64,000 nt of DNA from Cyathus striatus (Eukaryota; Basidiomycota; Agaricomycetes; Agaricales; Nidulariaceae). Within the stretch, counting starts at the first letter, position 1, and the number at the start of each line of letters is the position of its first letter. The position numbers were made by a program, and so were the translations under genes. This document shows, piece after piece, positions 35,248 through 46,383 of this stretch. The stretch spans positions 2,232,001 to 2,296,000 of the forward strand of contig JAOVFP010000014.1 of NCBI GenBank assembly GCA_025738555.1, read 5' to 3'. The notes under the pieces are model-generated. The model did no database searches and was not told where the DNA came from. It saw only the letters and a list, made by a program, of their open reading frames with translations.

Positions 35248-36336
35248 GAACAGAGCGTGACGAACAGCAACGAGCATGAGAAGTCAGAACACAATACATA
35301 CAGTAGCACATGTTGGGTGTTTATCTTAACAACTGAGATTCTTATCAATTTACAACTGAGCAAATCCACAACTGGCTGTCTTGATGATAGTTGCAATCGA
35401 CCCAACTATCATGTGGTACTATGAACCACGCATTCAAAGCTAATATCTCTTAAGCTCTGCCAAGACCCTACCCAGTTTATCCTAGCCAATTAGTCAGCAC
35501 CAAATAGCATATAGTATAAGCAGGACTACATAGGGTACTCAAATATCTATATCATCTTTTACTCTCACTCACCCTTCTTCAGCTCGAAGATTCAATGCTT
35601 AAAACATAGTATTAAAGTACTGTGGTAGATACTTGAATACTATTAACATACTGAATATGCTCTATGTTAAACCTGTTTACCTTGGGACCATCACTCTGAC
35701 ACTCTCGGAGATAAGAACATCACTTATCTCCATTGGTAAGCGCATGCTAAGTTTACACTCTGAATCTCAAGATCAACTCGTTTCCGACTACATCTACAAA
35801 TCAATACCCCAGGAAAGATATATTCTCAATCACTCTCTGATTACTGACTATGTATATTCATAGGAATACACCAAGGCTATTGCTCAACTATAACCTTGGT
35901 GGACACTATTCATCCTGTAAACCTGCAACAAGTATAATAACACCACCCAGAGCACTCACTGCTCCTATTCCATTTCATTATGCTAATATTATCAGGATTC
36001 TTTTCCACCTTACTCAAGTTCTTTGACAGCTTTGGCTCACGATACTATACTTGATTGTTTAACTTATATTCAGTGTATGTACATAGCAATATGTAATTAT
36101 ATATTAACACATCTAGTTTTAATATTCATGCAAGCAGCTCATAGACACACTTGCAATACTTAAAAAGGCTGGAAATGATGGATTGATGAGGAGATGCTGG
36201 ATGCTGAGTAGTGCAAATTGATGGAATTCTGAAACAGCCATAGAGTGCCACCCTCCTGGGAATAGTCTCACATGGCAGAATGGGACAACCGAGATCACTG
36301 GATCTGAGACCTCTTGGACAAACCTGTACAGCAGCA
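35248..36336. other. continuation of the unit module after the 8.1-kb insertion
   Basis: CGTGACGAACAGCAACGAGCATGAG resumes the module seen at 14,050 and 19,380. 35,460-35,500 (CCTAGCCAATTAGTC) matches 14,316. From about 35,520 I find no repeat partner and no supported gene; small frames at 35,633-35,863 and 36,119-36,350 lack support. Confidence 0.55.
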
Positions 36337-38214
36337 CACTTGTGAGACATAATTGAGCATGATCATATCACTTAGCTAGTCTGCTCACATTAGATGTGGC
36401 AATATTTGCCAGAATATAACAATTGTAGTTGGACTGTAGTGAGGCTTAGCAATGGATATCTGAAAACTTACTTTTTTGTCAGCCCATCTTAGTTTCCTCA
36501 GAAATACCATCTACATAGTTTCTTATAGTGATATCTGAAACTATCATGGTCGAAATTAAATACATCAAGGGTCTACAGTTGATGACACGCAAATACTGCA
36601 AATTTATTAAGCGAATTTTCTAGCAACCAAAATTGACTTTTAGCTTCCGAAAATCATCAGAATAGAATAGTTACGATGTAATCTACAATATTCCATGAGC
36701 CAATTTTCGAAATTCTGATTTTTTGATTTTTTGACCCAAAAATTTGGCACTCGGCCTTAAAAAATAGTAAAAATCACGAAAAATATATTTTTAGCATGCT
36801 TTCATCGATAGCAATATGATTCCGCAAAAAACCCGGCCTTTGAATCGCCTCACTGGGCGCTAAAAATCGACTTTCTAACCACCATGCCCAGAGGTAGACC
36901 CAAGAAAAAGAGCCGAAATACCAGTGGACTTCGCAATAATCAGCCAAAAGCTGATCTTCAGAGCCCCTCCCCACCACATATCACTCAGATATCCTCCCCA
37001 GAGCCCATTACAAATCCTGAAAATGCGATCAGTAGGGAATCTATAAGTTTATCTCAACCACAGTTAATCAGTGAAGATGGTGAATTGCTTCAAGACCCTT
37101 ACTGTTCAGATGAGAATGATCTGCAGGACAATTCTTTGGGGGAGACTCAGGAGATTGACTTTGAACTTGACTGGAATTATGTGGCAGATGAAGAATTTGG
37201 GAAGAAGCTTGCAGATATGGCTTTAGAAAATGATCCCTATGATAGTGATTGGATTCCTCCAAAGCTCAAGAGAGAAAAGCTTGAAAAAAAAGGTAATTAC
37301 ACATTTTATAATAGAGGGAATTGGAAATACTAAAATAAGCCTTGTTCAGATCATTCAAAGTCATATGTGAAAGGTCCTGATGTTATGAGCAAGTCTAAGC
37401 ACACAAGATTTCGTTACAAGAAGGCATGGAAGACACAGTCTACCCTTGATAGCTTTGTTAAAATAAAGAGTGGATCACTGAAGCGTTCTGCAGCTGAAAT
37501 AGAGTCAAGCTCTAGCTCTGTTGAAGATCAGATTGATACTGGATCAGACAATAGTGTCAGTTGTGTTAGTTCCCCAATTCTATTGGAGTCTAGTGTTGGT
37601 TCTCCAGTACAGGAGTCTCATAAGTCTTTGACTCCCTTGCAAACATACACACAGGATGAGACTCTGGATGATATTAGTGACATTGAACTCATAAATGAAA
37701 ATGCACAATTTGAGGAGGATGATGGACTACCATCTGAATTTTCTATAAACCAATATTTGAACAATAATGAGAATGAAATGTTGGATGAGGAGCTTAAAGA
37801 AAATTTGCAGGGTACAGCACCAGAAATAAAAGATTGGAACTTCCTTCACAAGCAGATACAAGATGATTTGAAGAAACAAAAGAATACTCTTCCTATTGCA
37901 AAAATTAATCAGCTTGTGATACTTTCAAATTTTGCTACTGCTCGTCTCAATGGAATGTCTCGTATTGAAGCAAGTGAATCCATTGCTAATATATGGCATG
38001 TTGAAAGGGGACGAGCTTGGTTTGCACATCAGGTTCAGTCTCTAGCACAGCATTACCAGATTTTTGAGCAGCTTCCAGAAGAGAAGTGAGGTGGAAAAAT
38101 GAAAGCTCAGTCATATCTAAATGATGAAAATGTTAAACTGCTGGCTCTAAATTATCTTCGCAGTCAAAAGCCTGGTACAGTAACACCAAAGAATTTTCAG
38201 ACAGCAATCAACCA

Positions 38215-40040
38215 GTAATTTACACTCCCCCAAGAGGTCTGTACGGATCCGTACGGAATCCGCACGGAATCCGAAAATTCCGTACGGATCCGTGCGGATT
38301 CCGTGCGGATCCGTACAGACCCGTACAGACCTGTATAGATACCATACAGAATTTATATAGTAGCTATTATTATTATTAGAGGTGATTATTCTATATGGAT
38401 TCCATACATATTCTGCATGGATTCTGTGTGGATTTATGCATTGCTGCCTTGTCACACATGTCAAGTGTAACCCTAGGTGAAAAGTGTCACACTATACAAA
38501 ATCCATGATACACTCAATATATAGTATCATTCTCAATGCATAGTATCACACTTAATGCATAGTGTTATGCTTAATGTATAGTGTGACACTCAACACTTAG
38601 TGTCACACTTAATGCAGAGTGTGACACTCATCACTTAGTGTTATGCTTAATGCATAGTGTCACACTCAATACTTAGTGTCATGCTTAATGTATAGTGTTA
38701 TGTTTAATGTATAGTGTCACACTCAATGCTTAGTGTCACACTTAATGCATAGTGTCATGTTTAATGTATAGTGTGACACTCAACACTCAACGCTTAGTGT
38801 CACACTCAATGTTTAGTGTCACACAATGCTTAGTGTCCCACTCAATGCTTAGTGTCACGCTTAGTCACACTCAACACCTAGTGTCACACTCAACACCTAG
38901 TGTCACACTCAATGCTTAGTGTCACACTCAATGCTTAGTGTCACACTCAATGCTTAGTGTCACACTCAACACTTAGTGTCACGCTTAGTCACACTCAACA
39001 CCTAGTGTCACCAACACCTAGTGTCACACTCAACGCTTAGTGTCACGCTTAGTCACACTCAACACCTAGTGTCACGCTTATAGTGTCACACTTAATGCAT
39101 AGTGTCACACTCAATGCTTAGTGTCACAATCAATGCTTAGTGTCACACTCAACGCTTAGTGTCACGCTTAGTCACACTCAACACCTAGTGTCATGCTTAT
39201 AGTATCACATTTAACGTATAGTGTCACACTCAATACCTAGTATCACACTCAACACCTAGTGTCACATCTAATGTATAGTGTCACACTCAACACCTAGTAT
39301 CACACTCAACACCTAGTGTCACGCTTATAGTGTCACATTTAACGTATAGTGTCACACTCAATACCTAGTATCACACTCAACACCTAGTGTCACGCTTATA
39401 GTGTCACATTTAATGTATAGTGTCACACTCAACACCTAGTATCACACTCAACACCTAGTGTCACGCTTATAGTGTCACATTTAATGTATAGTGTCACACT
39501 CAACACCTAGTATCACACTCAACACCAAGTGTCACACTTATAGTATCACATTTAACATATTGTGTCACACTCAACACCTAGTGTCACGCTTATAGTGTCA
39601 CATTTAATGTATAGTGTCACACTCAACACCTAGTATCACACTCAACACCAAGTGTCACGCTTATAGTATCACATTTAACGTATTGTGTCACACTCAACAC
39701 CTAGTGTCACGCTTATAGTGTCACATTTAATGTATAGTGTCACACTCAACATCTAGTATTACACTCAACACCTAGTGTCATGCTTAATGCAGAGTGTCAC
39801 ATGCAAGGAAATAAGTATGATAAAATTCTGTACAGATTCTGTACAGAATCTGTACAGAATTTTCAGGTCTGTAACGCGGAATTCCGAGGAATTCTGCGTA
39901 ATCCGTACGGAATTTTCGGAATCTGTGCGGAATCTGTACAGACCCAAAAAAACCTCTGCCAAAATGAAAAAAATCTGTGCAGATTCCGCACGGATTCCGC
40001 GCGGATCCGTACAGAACACATGGCTAAGTGTAAAGAGCTC
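38215..40040. mobile_element. 1.8-kb nonautonomous element with minisatellite core, inserted in the transposase gene
   Basis: An identical 10-bp flank CAATCAACCA is found at 38,205-38,214 and 40,041-40,050. The left end GTAATTTACACTCCCCC faces the right end (reverse complement) GAGCTCTTTACACTTAGCC, so TTTACACT is shared. Next inside on both sides is TCTGTACGGATCCG and then clustered CCGTACGGAATCC / CCGTGCGGA words. Removing the element plus one flank copy restores the transposase frame (ATC AAC CAA CAA). There is no gene inside. The ends resemble those of the 8.1-kb transposon (GAG.TCTTTAC.CT). Confidence 0.9.
38470..39800. repeat. AGTGTCACACT minisatellite
   Basis: About 1.3 kb of units of mainly 19-20 bp, such as CACTCAACACCTAGTGTCA, with variants CACTTAATGCATAGTGT and longer units CGCTTATAGTGTCACATTTA that form higher-order repeats in the second half. 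AGTGTCACACT at each junction is palindromic and is the same word as the element tip (TTTACACT / AGTGTAAA). Confidence 0.9.
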
Positions 40041-41399
40041 CAATCAACCAACAAATATTTCCTGATCTGAATATTCAGCCAGAACAACCAATCAGTTTAC
40101 GTACTGTTCAACAATGGCTACTAACATTGGAGTGGCATCATTCAAGTGTTAAAAAAGGTGTTTATAAAGATGGACACAATCATCCAGATGTGGAGAAATA
40201 CTGGGATGGAACATATCTGCCTGAGATGGAAATATATGAAAGTAAAATGGCTCATTATGAAGGACCAGAGCTTGTTAGAGTTGCACCTCAGCTGGAAGAA
40301 GGGGAAAGAGAAATAATCCCTATATTTCATGATGAAAGCTCTTTTCACCATCATGATGCACCTACAAAAGCATGGTATGTAGATGGTAATTGATATTATT
40401 GATTCACTCTGATAATTAACACCAGGATTGAGAAAGGAAAGCAGCCAATGCGCTCAAAAGGAAGAGGAAGAATAGTCCATGTTTCCAATTTCATCACTCC
40501 GGAAACTGGACAGTTAGTTGTAATAAATGAAGATGGGACCATCAAAAGAAATGCCCAGAAGATTATATTTCCAGGTGCAAATGGAGATGCCTGGTGGGAC
40601 TGTGCACAGCTTCTAAAGCAAATGGAAGATGCAATATCCATCTTTGAGGAAGCTCATCCAATGAAGCAAGCATTATTTATATTTGACAATTCATCTGCAC
40701 ATGCTTCTCTCCCATCAGATGCACTCAAAGCTTTTGACATGAATAAGCATAATGGAGGCAAGCAATGTATTCAACATGCAACAGTTATTCCTGAGACAAA
40801 TCCATCTGTTGAGTGTCAAGGAAAGGTCCAGCAGATGACACTGCCTGATGGAAGGCCAAAAGGACTGCAAACAGTTCTAGAGGAATGAGGTTTTGATGTT
40901 TCTCACCTTTGTGCAAAGTGCTCACCAGTTTGTCCTTTTGAAAGTAAAGATTGCTGCATGGCACGTCTACTTAGCCAGCAAGATGATTTTGTCAATCAGA
41001 AGTCAATGCTTGAGATATTAATCACTAATGCTGGACATATTTGTATGTTTCTCCCAAAATTTCATTGTGAATTGAACCCAATAGAAATGGTATGTATGTT
41101 TAATAATATTACAAATCTAAATTATTGAGAATATACTTCAACAGTACTGGGGGTGGGCAAAATATAGGTATCATGAAGAAGATAAAAGAACCTTTCAAGA
41201 TGCAAAAAATGCAGTTGTGAAATACCTAGATGCTTGTCTGGATGTTATTCACTGTTTTATAAACCGAACATGGCGATGTATGAGTGCATATAGGTGTGGT
41301 TTAACAGGTGAAGCAGCAGAATGGGCTGTTAGGCAACATCGTCAACACCGTCAAGTCTCAAATCATGCTATGATGGCACTCAAGGCTATTGTATCCTAA

Positions 41400-41790
41400 A
41401 TTTGGCTATGTAACATGTCGATTTTTTTGTCAAAAAATTTGGCACACCTATTTTATCGTGGGAATTTCACAAAAACATCATTTTTGTACATATTTTGACC
41501 TTCTGATTCCAAATATGTAATTAGTTTGCCCCAAAAAATTCATTTTCCTACTGTAATAAAATTTGTGGTGTTTGTGTGTCGCCAGCTGTATCTTAAATCA
41601 GCTACCATGAGCATGGCCTATTATGGTCTCATACAAAATTGTCTCATTAAAAATGCAAGTGATTCGACAGGTTACACTAACCCAATACCAGCCTAGATTT
41701 CCATTAATTAATTTAAGTCATGCTACAATAAATTCAGATGCTACTATATCTCATCAGATAGGATTTCTTGGGAAAGCTAAGAAGATCTTA
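41400..41790. other. 3' flank of the DDE transposase gene
   Basis: AT-rich noncoding DNA between the transposase stop (about 41,399) and the right TIR. CAAAAAATTTGGCAC at 41,435 mirrors TTTGACCCAAAAATTTGGCAC at 36,729, so this is part of the extended, diverged end sequence. Confidence 0.5.
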
Positions 41791-41984
41791 AATAAATATT
41801 AGCTTCATATATCCCTCGCTGGGCCTCACTACAGTCTGACTACAATCATTATATTCTGGCAAATATTGCTGCATCTAATGTGAGCAGACTAGCTAAGCAA
41901 TACGACCACACTTGATTACATCTGACCACAAGTGGACTAGCCAAGCATACGATCATGTCCATTCTCCCTTGATGGCTTTTTCAC

Positions 41985-42246
41985 TGGGACTCAGCCACCA
42001 GCTTCTGGAATATCAAAGCCTGAAGAAGCAAAACACGAACTAATGGAACTATATCCACCTCATGTTAAATTCAGAAAACCATTAGGAAATTTCGACCAGA
42101 AATGAAATGGGCGCTCACTATTTATAATGATGATGAGGCACATGAATGTGATCAAATGTGCCGTGGAAAACAACATGTGGCATTCATCAATCAATTTGAT
42201 GGAATTCAATTCATCTACAACATGATACAAGCATCGAGTTACAAGT
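41985..42246 (+). pseudogene. unrecognised coding relic
   Basis: The first part reads ISKPEEAKHELMELYPPHVK and then FRKPLGNFD. After a one-base frame change a second part reads EMKWALTIYNDDEAHECDQM and then CRGKQHVAFINQFDGIQF. Composition is protein-like and a GTAAGC donor follows at 42,247. I do not recognise the family. It lies just outside the DDE element and before the AACTCGA-type element. Confidence 0.4.
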
Positions 42247-43117
42247 AAGCTCCTAAGTTAAGTTCTATTTGAGTTACTGGTAACTCAAAAAGTTAACGGT
42301 CTCAATGGAATATGGTGTAACCTGACTTATATTTAAGGCTGCCTGAGATATTCACCAACTATCATCTCTATCTCTTCCTTTTGACATTGCTTATGCCAAA
42401 TTCAAGTACTACACAAGCGGAGTTGCTTTTTCTTCAAGGAATTCAGCAGATAAACCTCTCTTGCAGTATGTGTATACTTAGATATTGTCAGAGGCTTGCA
42501 ATGCTAATATCGCTTTTCAGTATCTGCCATCACTTTTCTGCTATATGATGTTGCTTTGAGTCTTTTTGAAGAAATTAGGTTGATATGAAGGTGTGTATTG
42601 ATTGTAGAATCTTTTCTCTTAGATATTTTGGTAAACTTTTATTGGTGTGGAAATAGATTGCATTGGTCAGCTCTGAAAGTGCTTTATCTTGTGTGCCAAT
42701 ACTATCCCCTTCTCTTCCTTTTGGACGTTAATTTTTAGTATCCTGGAATTGAAATTGATTCCCACTACCTTTTAAGGTAAGTGGGTCTTAGGGACTCTTG
42801 ACATCCTGAAAAGGCAATTTTGAGATCTGACTTTGGGATCTCAACCTGATTGGTTCTTGCTGTGATCTCAACCTGATTGGCTCCTGCTACTATTGAAACC
42901 AAAACTATTCAAAATGTATTTAGTACACTTATGAATTGGACCACTATTTCAATCAATTGTTATCAATTGAAAATCCTACTACTATATAATCTTGTGTTGT
43001 ACATAGGAGTGTTGGAAACTCTGTCATATACCATACATTTTACATTTTTTGAGTTACAGGTAAGTTCCAAAGTTGAGTTCCATTCAAGTTACCAGGAACT
43101 CAAAAATTTGACAGCCC
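42247..43117. mobile_element. inverted end fragment of an AACTCGA-motif element
   Basis: The right edge reads ...CCAGGAACTCAAAAATTTGACAGCCC at 43,117, next to AATTGATAGA. The same terminus occurs at 46,373 (GGAACTCGAAAAGTTAGCAGCCC, next to TCTATCAATT). The subterminal word GAGTTACYRGKAACTCAAAAA also occurs at 42,270-42,300. 42,480-43,060 has no supported gene; the frame at 42,877-43,362 runs across the boundary and is not credible. Confidence 0.5.
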
Positions 43118-43260
43118 AATTGATAGATACTGCTACTCCCCTAGACTTTTATACTTTATTGCCAGTCCACCAGCTGCTCCCACACCACCTCCAACACCCA
43201 AACACTTGCATCCAGTCCTCAGTCAATTGGTATTCCACACCAATGCCAGATCCTGGCGTT
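43118..43260 (-). repeat. inverted piece of the duplicated unit
   Basis: The reverse complement of 43,118-43,210 matches 17,225-17,310 (GGAGGTGG...GGGAGTAGCAGTATCTATCAATT). All other units in the window are in the + direction, so this piece has been flipped. Confidence 0.65.
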
Positions 43261-43269
43261 ACATCAGGA

Positions 43270-44035
43270 AACATGGTTTTAGCAACATTGGTAAGTGCCA
43301 AGATTGATAGCCAATGTCAATCATTGGATGTTTATGCGGAAGCAAGAATGGACAGTGAGTGAGTACCCCAACAGTCAGGAGTTCACGCGGGAGTGGAAAA
43401 CTGACCTGCGAGACCGATGTAAATGAAATGATGTGAAGCGGCCGACGCTGCCGCATCGGCTGATTACCTGATTAGGAAGGTAACCGATGGGACACTCAAA
43501 CGAGCACGCATCGCAGAAAGGGAGCGCGTTGGGTTATGCGCACGATTGGCTGACCGCCGCCTGGGTGCTGACAACGTGTTACCTTACAAATGAACTGGGG
43601 AAATACCGGATCTCAAATAGAATGTTATTACTACGCAATTTGTAAGTAGAGTAGGTAGAAAATGTATATAGTAGACGAAGAGGGAAGAAATAAGGCAGGA
43701 ACTGCCAGGCATTCTTCCCTCCCACGGATAGGGCAGTTCAGACGAGATATAGACTAGAATCAGAATTGTTACGAGACGTTTGACACAGAGATTTTACGTA
43801 CCAAATTTATAGTGTTGAATTGAATCTGAATTGAAATATCTTGACTTTGAATACCTTGATGTGTTCTAAAGAATAAACTAAGTTAAACTGATCTAAAAAT
43901 AACTTGTTCTAAATTTGGAATAGACACAATTGCACCCCTCGAACTTACTGAAATCGCACCTCAGGAATTGAATATTATTATAGTATTTAGGATTTCTATT
44001 CTAAGTACTTAAGAATTACTTAACTCGTCACATGA
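43270..44035. repeat. LTR-like repeat paired with 50,690-51,420
   Basis: Shared anchors run in the same order: ATTAGGAAGGT, ATTGGC.G.C..CCTGG, GTATATAG..GA.GA.GAGGG, the GGAACTGC..GGCATTCTTCCC block, GAC.GGGC.GT, TTTTACGTACC.AATT and GAATTGAA, CCCTCGAACTTAC and TATTCTAAGTA. The GTATATAG box followed by a GC-rich leader looks like an LTR promoter region, but termini and duplications could not be fixed. Confidence 0.5.
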
Positions 44036-45200
44036 CTCAACACCATCAATATCATTGCTGGATTTGGAATGCTCACCACTGTCACCAGGACTGATATAGT
44101 CACAATCTCAGCACACTCTGGTTGCTTCATACCAGCATTATACCCATCATTCACCAGCATCCATCTCTCTAGCCCCTGTCCCACTCCCCTATCCTTGCTA
44201 CCTTGAGAAGGAGAATGTCTCTCCTGCTGCTAGAGCTGGGTATCTGGAGCAATGAAGAAAGAAAAGGCTTCCTGCACTCAGTAAGTGTTTTAGTTTCTTT
44301 TTGTATTGGTTCTAATCAATTATAGATTCTATTTCATTGCCACTGCAACTTTCTACTCAAGAATTTTGTATTCCTGCTTCTCCAGCTGGACATCTAGCTA
44401 AGGTACTCTTCACCAGAATCCAGCACCCCCTTATATAAACAACTACCTTCATCAACATTGACAGCTATCTACTCCATCACAAATACTCGTTAATTGGTTG
44501 CGCTATAGTTGCACCACAACACTTTTAAATATATTTTAATGAGGATTTAGAGCACTTGGGCTCATGGGAACATGTTTTGTTACAGATTTTTTACAAAATA
44601 AATTTCAAAAAATTTCTTGACCTCAGATTTGGCCACTCTTGGCAGATAAAGTATGGATGGAACCATGAGTATCTGGATATCCAGGCCATATTTTATAAAA
44701 GAAAACATTACTTTGTTTCTTGTGAGCCAATGGCTTGAGTGTTGTAAAACTTCCTCAGTAGATGTATTTACTATGTATGATTAATATTATTTAAAAAAAT
44801 TATGAGAGTTGTGAGAGAAATGTAAACTTAAAGGAAAAGATGGAATCAGGCCAAGATCTGGTTTCTTCAGAATGTATCCATCAATGTAAATACATGATAT
44901 TAATTCATAAATTCTTATAGCACATGCTAAATATGGTGGTATAGTATATATGCCTCATAAGTGAAAGGAAATTGTCTAAAATTCAACAGTAAACAACAGA
45001 ATATACTCAAAGGATTATAAGTAACTATCCTGTAAGATAACAAGTATTCAAAATGAAGTGAATCCCTAAATCCAAGTGTAATGAATCTAACTAGTACCAA
45101 AAGTACAGATAACCCCAGAGGATCTGTGGTATATCCATATCCATATCTGAATTACCATTATCCATTGGTTACTATCCAGATATGAAATGGTCTTATCTGT
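44036..45200 (+). other. interior of the AACTCGA-motif element with a coding relic
   Basis: 44,556-44,738 reads HVLLQIFYKINFKKFLDLRF and then GHSWQIKYGWNHEYLDIQAI, a protein-like stretch preceded by possible introns near 44,281-44,324 and 44,402-44,509. I do not recognise it. The rest is AT-rich, with CCATATCC and ATATCTG words near 45,130. Confidence 0.3.
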
Positions 45201-45615
45201 GTTAGTCTCTATACTATCCTGCCCTCTCACTCATGATTTCCCATGCTTTCACTTCTCCTCTAATCTGCTTGCAATGTCCCACACATTTATCATTCCTTCT
45301 CCTGCTCATAGTTTCCAACACCTCCACTTTTTACTTCTGATGCACACTGCTGTCCACTTCTATTTTCCATGCCTCCACTTCTGCTGTTCACTGCTATCAG
45401 CATCCCCACTCAACATTTTCCCACGCTTTCGCTGATCATTCAGACTTCTTTTCACTTTCCCACTGTCCCACCCATATTTTCCCATGTCTCCACTTCTGTT
45501 GTTCAATGCTGTCCACATCCCCACTCAAAAATTTCCCATGATTTCACTTATCATTCCAACCTCTGTTCATTATCTCCTGCCCTCCCACTCATAGTTTCCC
45601 AGGCTTCCGCTCTTA
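45200..45615. repeat. pyrimidine-rich tandem repeat
   Basis: Imperfect units of about 60-75 bp are built from CCCATG.TTTCACTT, CCATGCCTCCACTTCTGCTG, TTCA.TGCTGTCCACAT and CCCCACTCA..ATTTTCCCA. Open frames (45,187-45,632) follow from the repeat and are not genes. Confidence 0.65.
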
Positions 45616-46074
45616 CTTTCCCACACAATTAATACACTTTTTTTACTGTACAAAGCATGGAACATATTATTATAAAGGACTAAATACATATTTAACTCGC
45701 ATTTTTTATAAGTTTATTTACATTATTGCTTAATATAATATTGTCTACTATGTGTATAACAACTTACATTAAGTGATGCAAAAAGATTGAAAGAAAAAGA
45801 GCAAGAATTGAGCTAACAATTTAAGAAAAGACTTGCTCACTGTTAAGGATGATGACTAGGAAGAGTACCCATCATCAATCTCACGATGTGTTCACGTGTT
45901 GATATCACAGTGATGAATATTTGTATTGATGTAAGTGATGAGTGGTACAACACACATGTAAATGTGTGTAAATAAAGGCTGGCAGAGTGTGTGGGAATTG
46001 TTGAGCAGAGCTGTAGAAAACATCAGGCAGGGGTATGGGAATGATTAGTGTTACACTTACTGTACACTTGAACT

Positions 46075-46373
46075 TTTGAAACTAGAATATTTGGAACTCG
46101 ACTTTCACCAAAACAAACTTAACTTTATCTCGAAAATATCAACAGGAGCTCGAAATGTTAACATCCCCTCTACTTGACTTGAGGGAACTTGACTTTTCCA
46201 AAAAAAAAAAAGCAAGGAGCTTAAGTCCACTCGAAATATGAAAAGCCACTCAAGGTAACTTAACTTTGACTCGAAAAAGTTAAGCGAGCTCAAAAGTGGA
46301 ACTCGACTTTAACTTAAGTGAGACTCAACTGCAACTCGAAAAACTTGACAGGAACTCGAAAAGTTAGCAGCCC
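46075..46373. mobile_element. right end of an AACTCGA-motif element (subterminal array)
   Basis: About 300 bp are packed with AACTCGA, ACTTGACT, CTCGAAAA and AACTTAACTTT words in both orientations, ending GTTAGCAGCCC. The flank is TCTATCAATT (46,374-46,383), identical to the reverse complement of the flank at 43,118-43,127. 45,640-46,075 is AT-rich with no gene. Confidence 0.65.
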
Positions 46374-46383
46374 TCTATCAATT

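Larger units (their letters stand above)
36884..41399 (+). pseudogene. DDE transposase, split by a 1.8-kb element and two TGA codons
   Basis: Starts MPRGRPKKKSRNTSGLRN at 36,884. An intron follows at about 37,292. The second exon begins SYVKGPDVMSKSKHTRFRYK. A helix-turn-helix-like region (NYLRSQKPGTVTPKNFQTAI) is cut at 38,214; the frame resumes at 40,051 as QIFPDLNIQPEQPISLRT. The catalytic residues are visible: D in IFHDESSFHHHD, D in LFIFDNSSAHAS and E in FHCELNPIEM, followed after an intron (about 41,089-41,144) by YWGWAKYRYHEEDKR. This is a DDE_3-type core as in Tc1/mariner/IS630 relatives. Stops at 38,087-38,089 and 40,886-40,888 are TGA and replace probable Arg codons. The splice near 40,390 does not join cleanly in frame. 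Confidence 0.85.
36337..41934 (+). mobile_element. DDE (Tc1/mariner-IS630-like) DNA transposon with about 140-bp TIRs
   Basis: The left arm 36,337-36,480 (CACTTGTGAGACATAATTGA..., CTTAGCTAGTCTGCTCACAT, CAATATTTGCCAGAATATAA) matches the reverse complement of 41,790-41,934. Outer parts of the arms are less similar, so the tips are approximate and no target duplication is certain. It contains one transposase gene and a nested 1.8-kb element. Without the nested copy it would be about 3.8 kb. Confidence 0.8.

Noticed and set aside
38470..39800. CRISPR-like regular repeats
   Set aside because: Units abut one another with no unique spacers, and the organism is a fungus; this is a minisatellite within a transposon.
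3746..41399. In-frame TGA codons as selenocysteine or a changed genetic code
   Set aside because: Intact genes such as the membrane-protein copies do not use internal TGA, the TGAs sit where Arg fits, and the same elements show CG to TG changes elsewhere. Decay is simpler.
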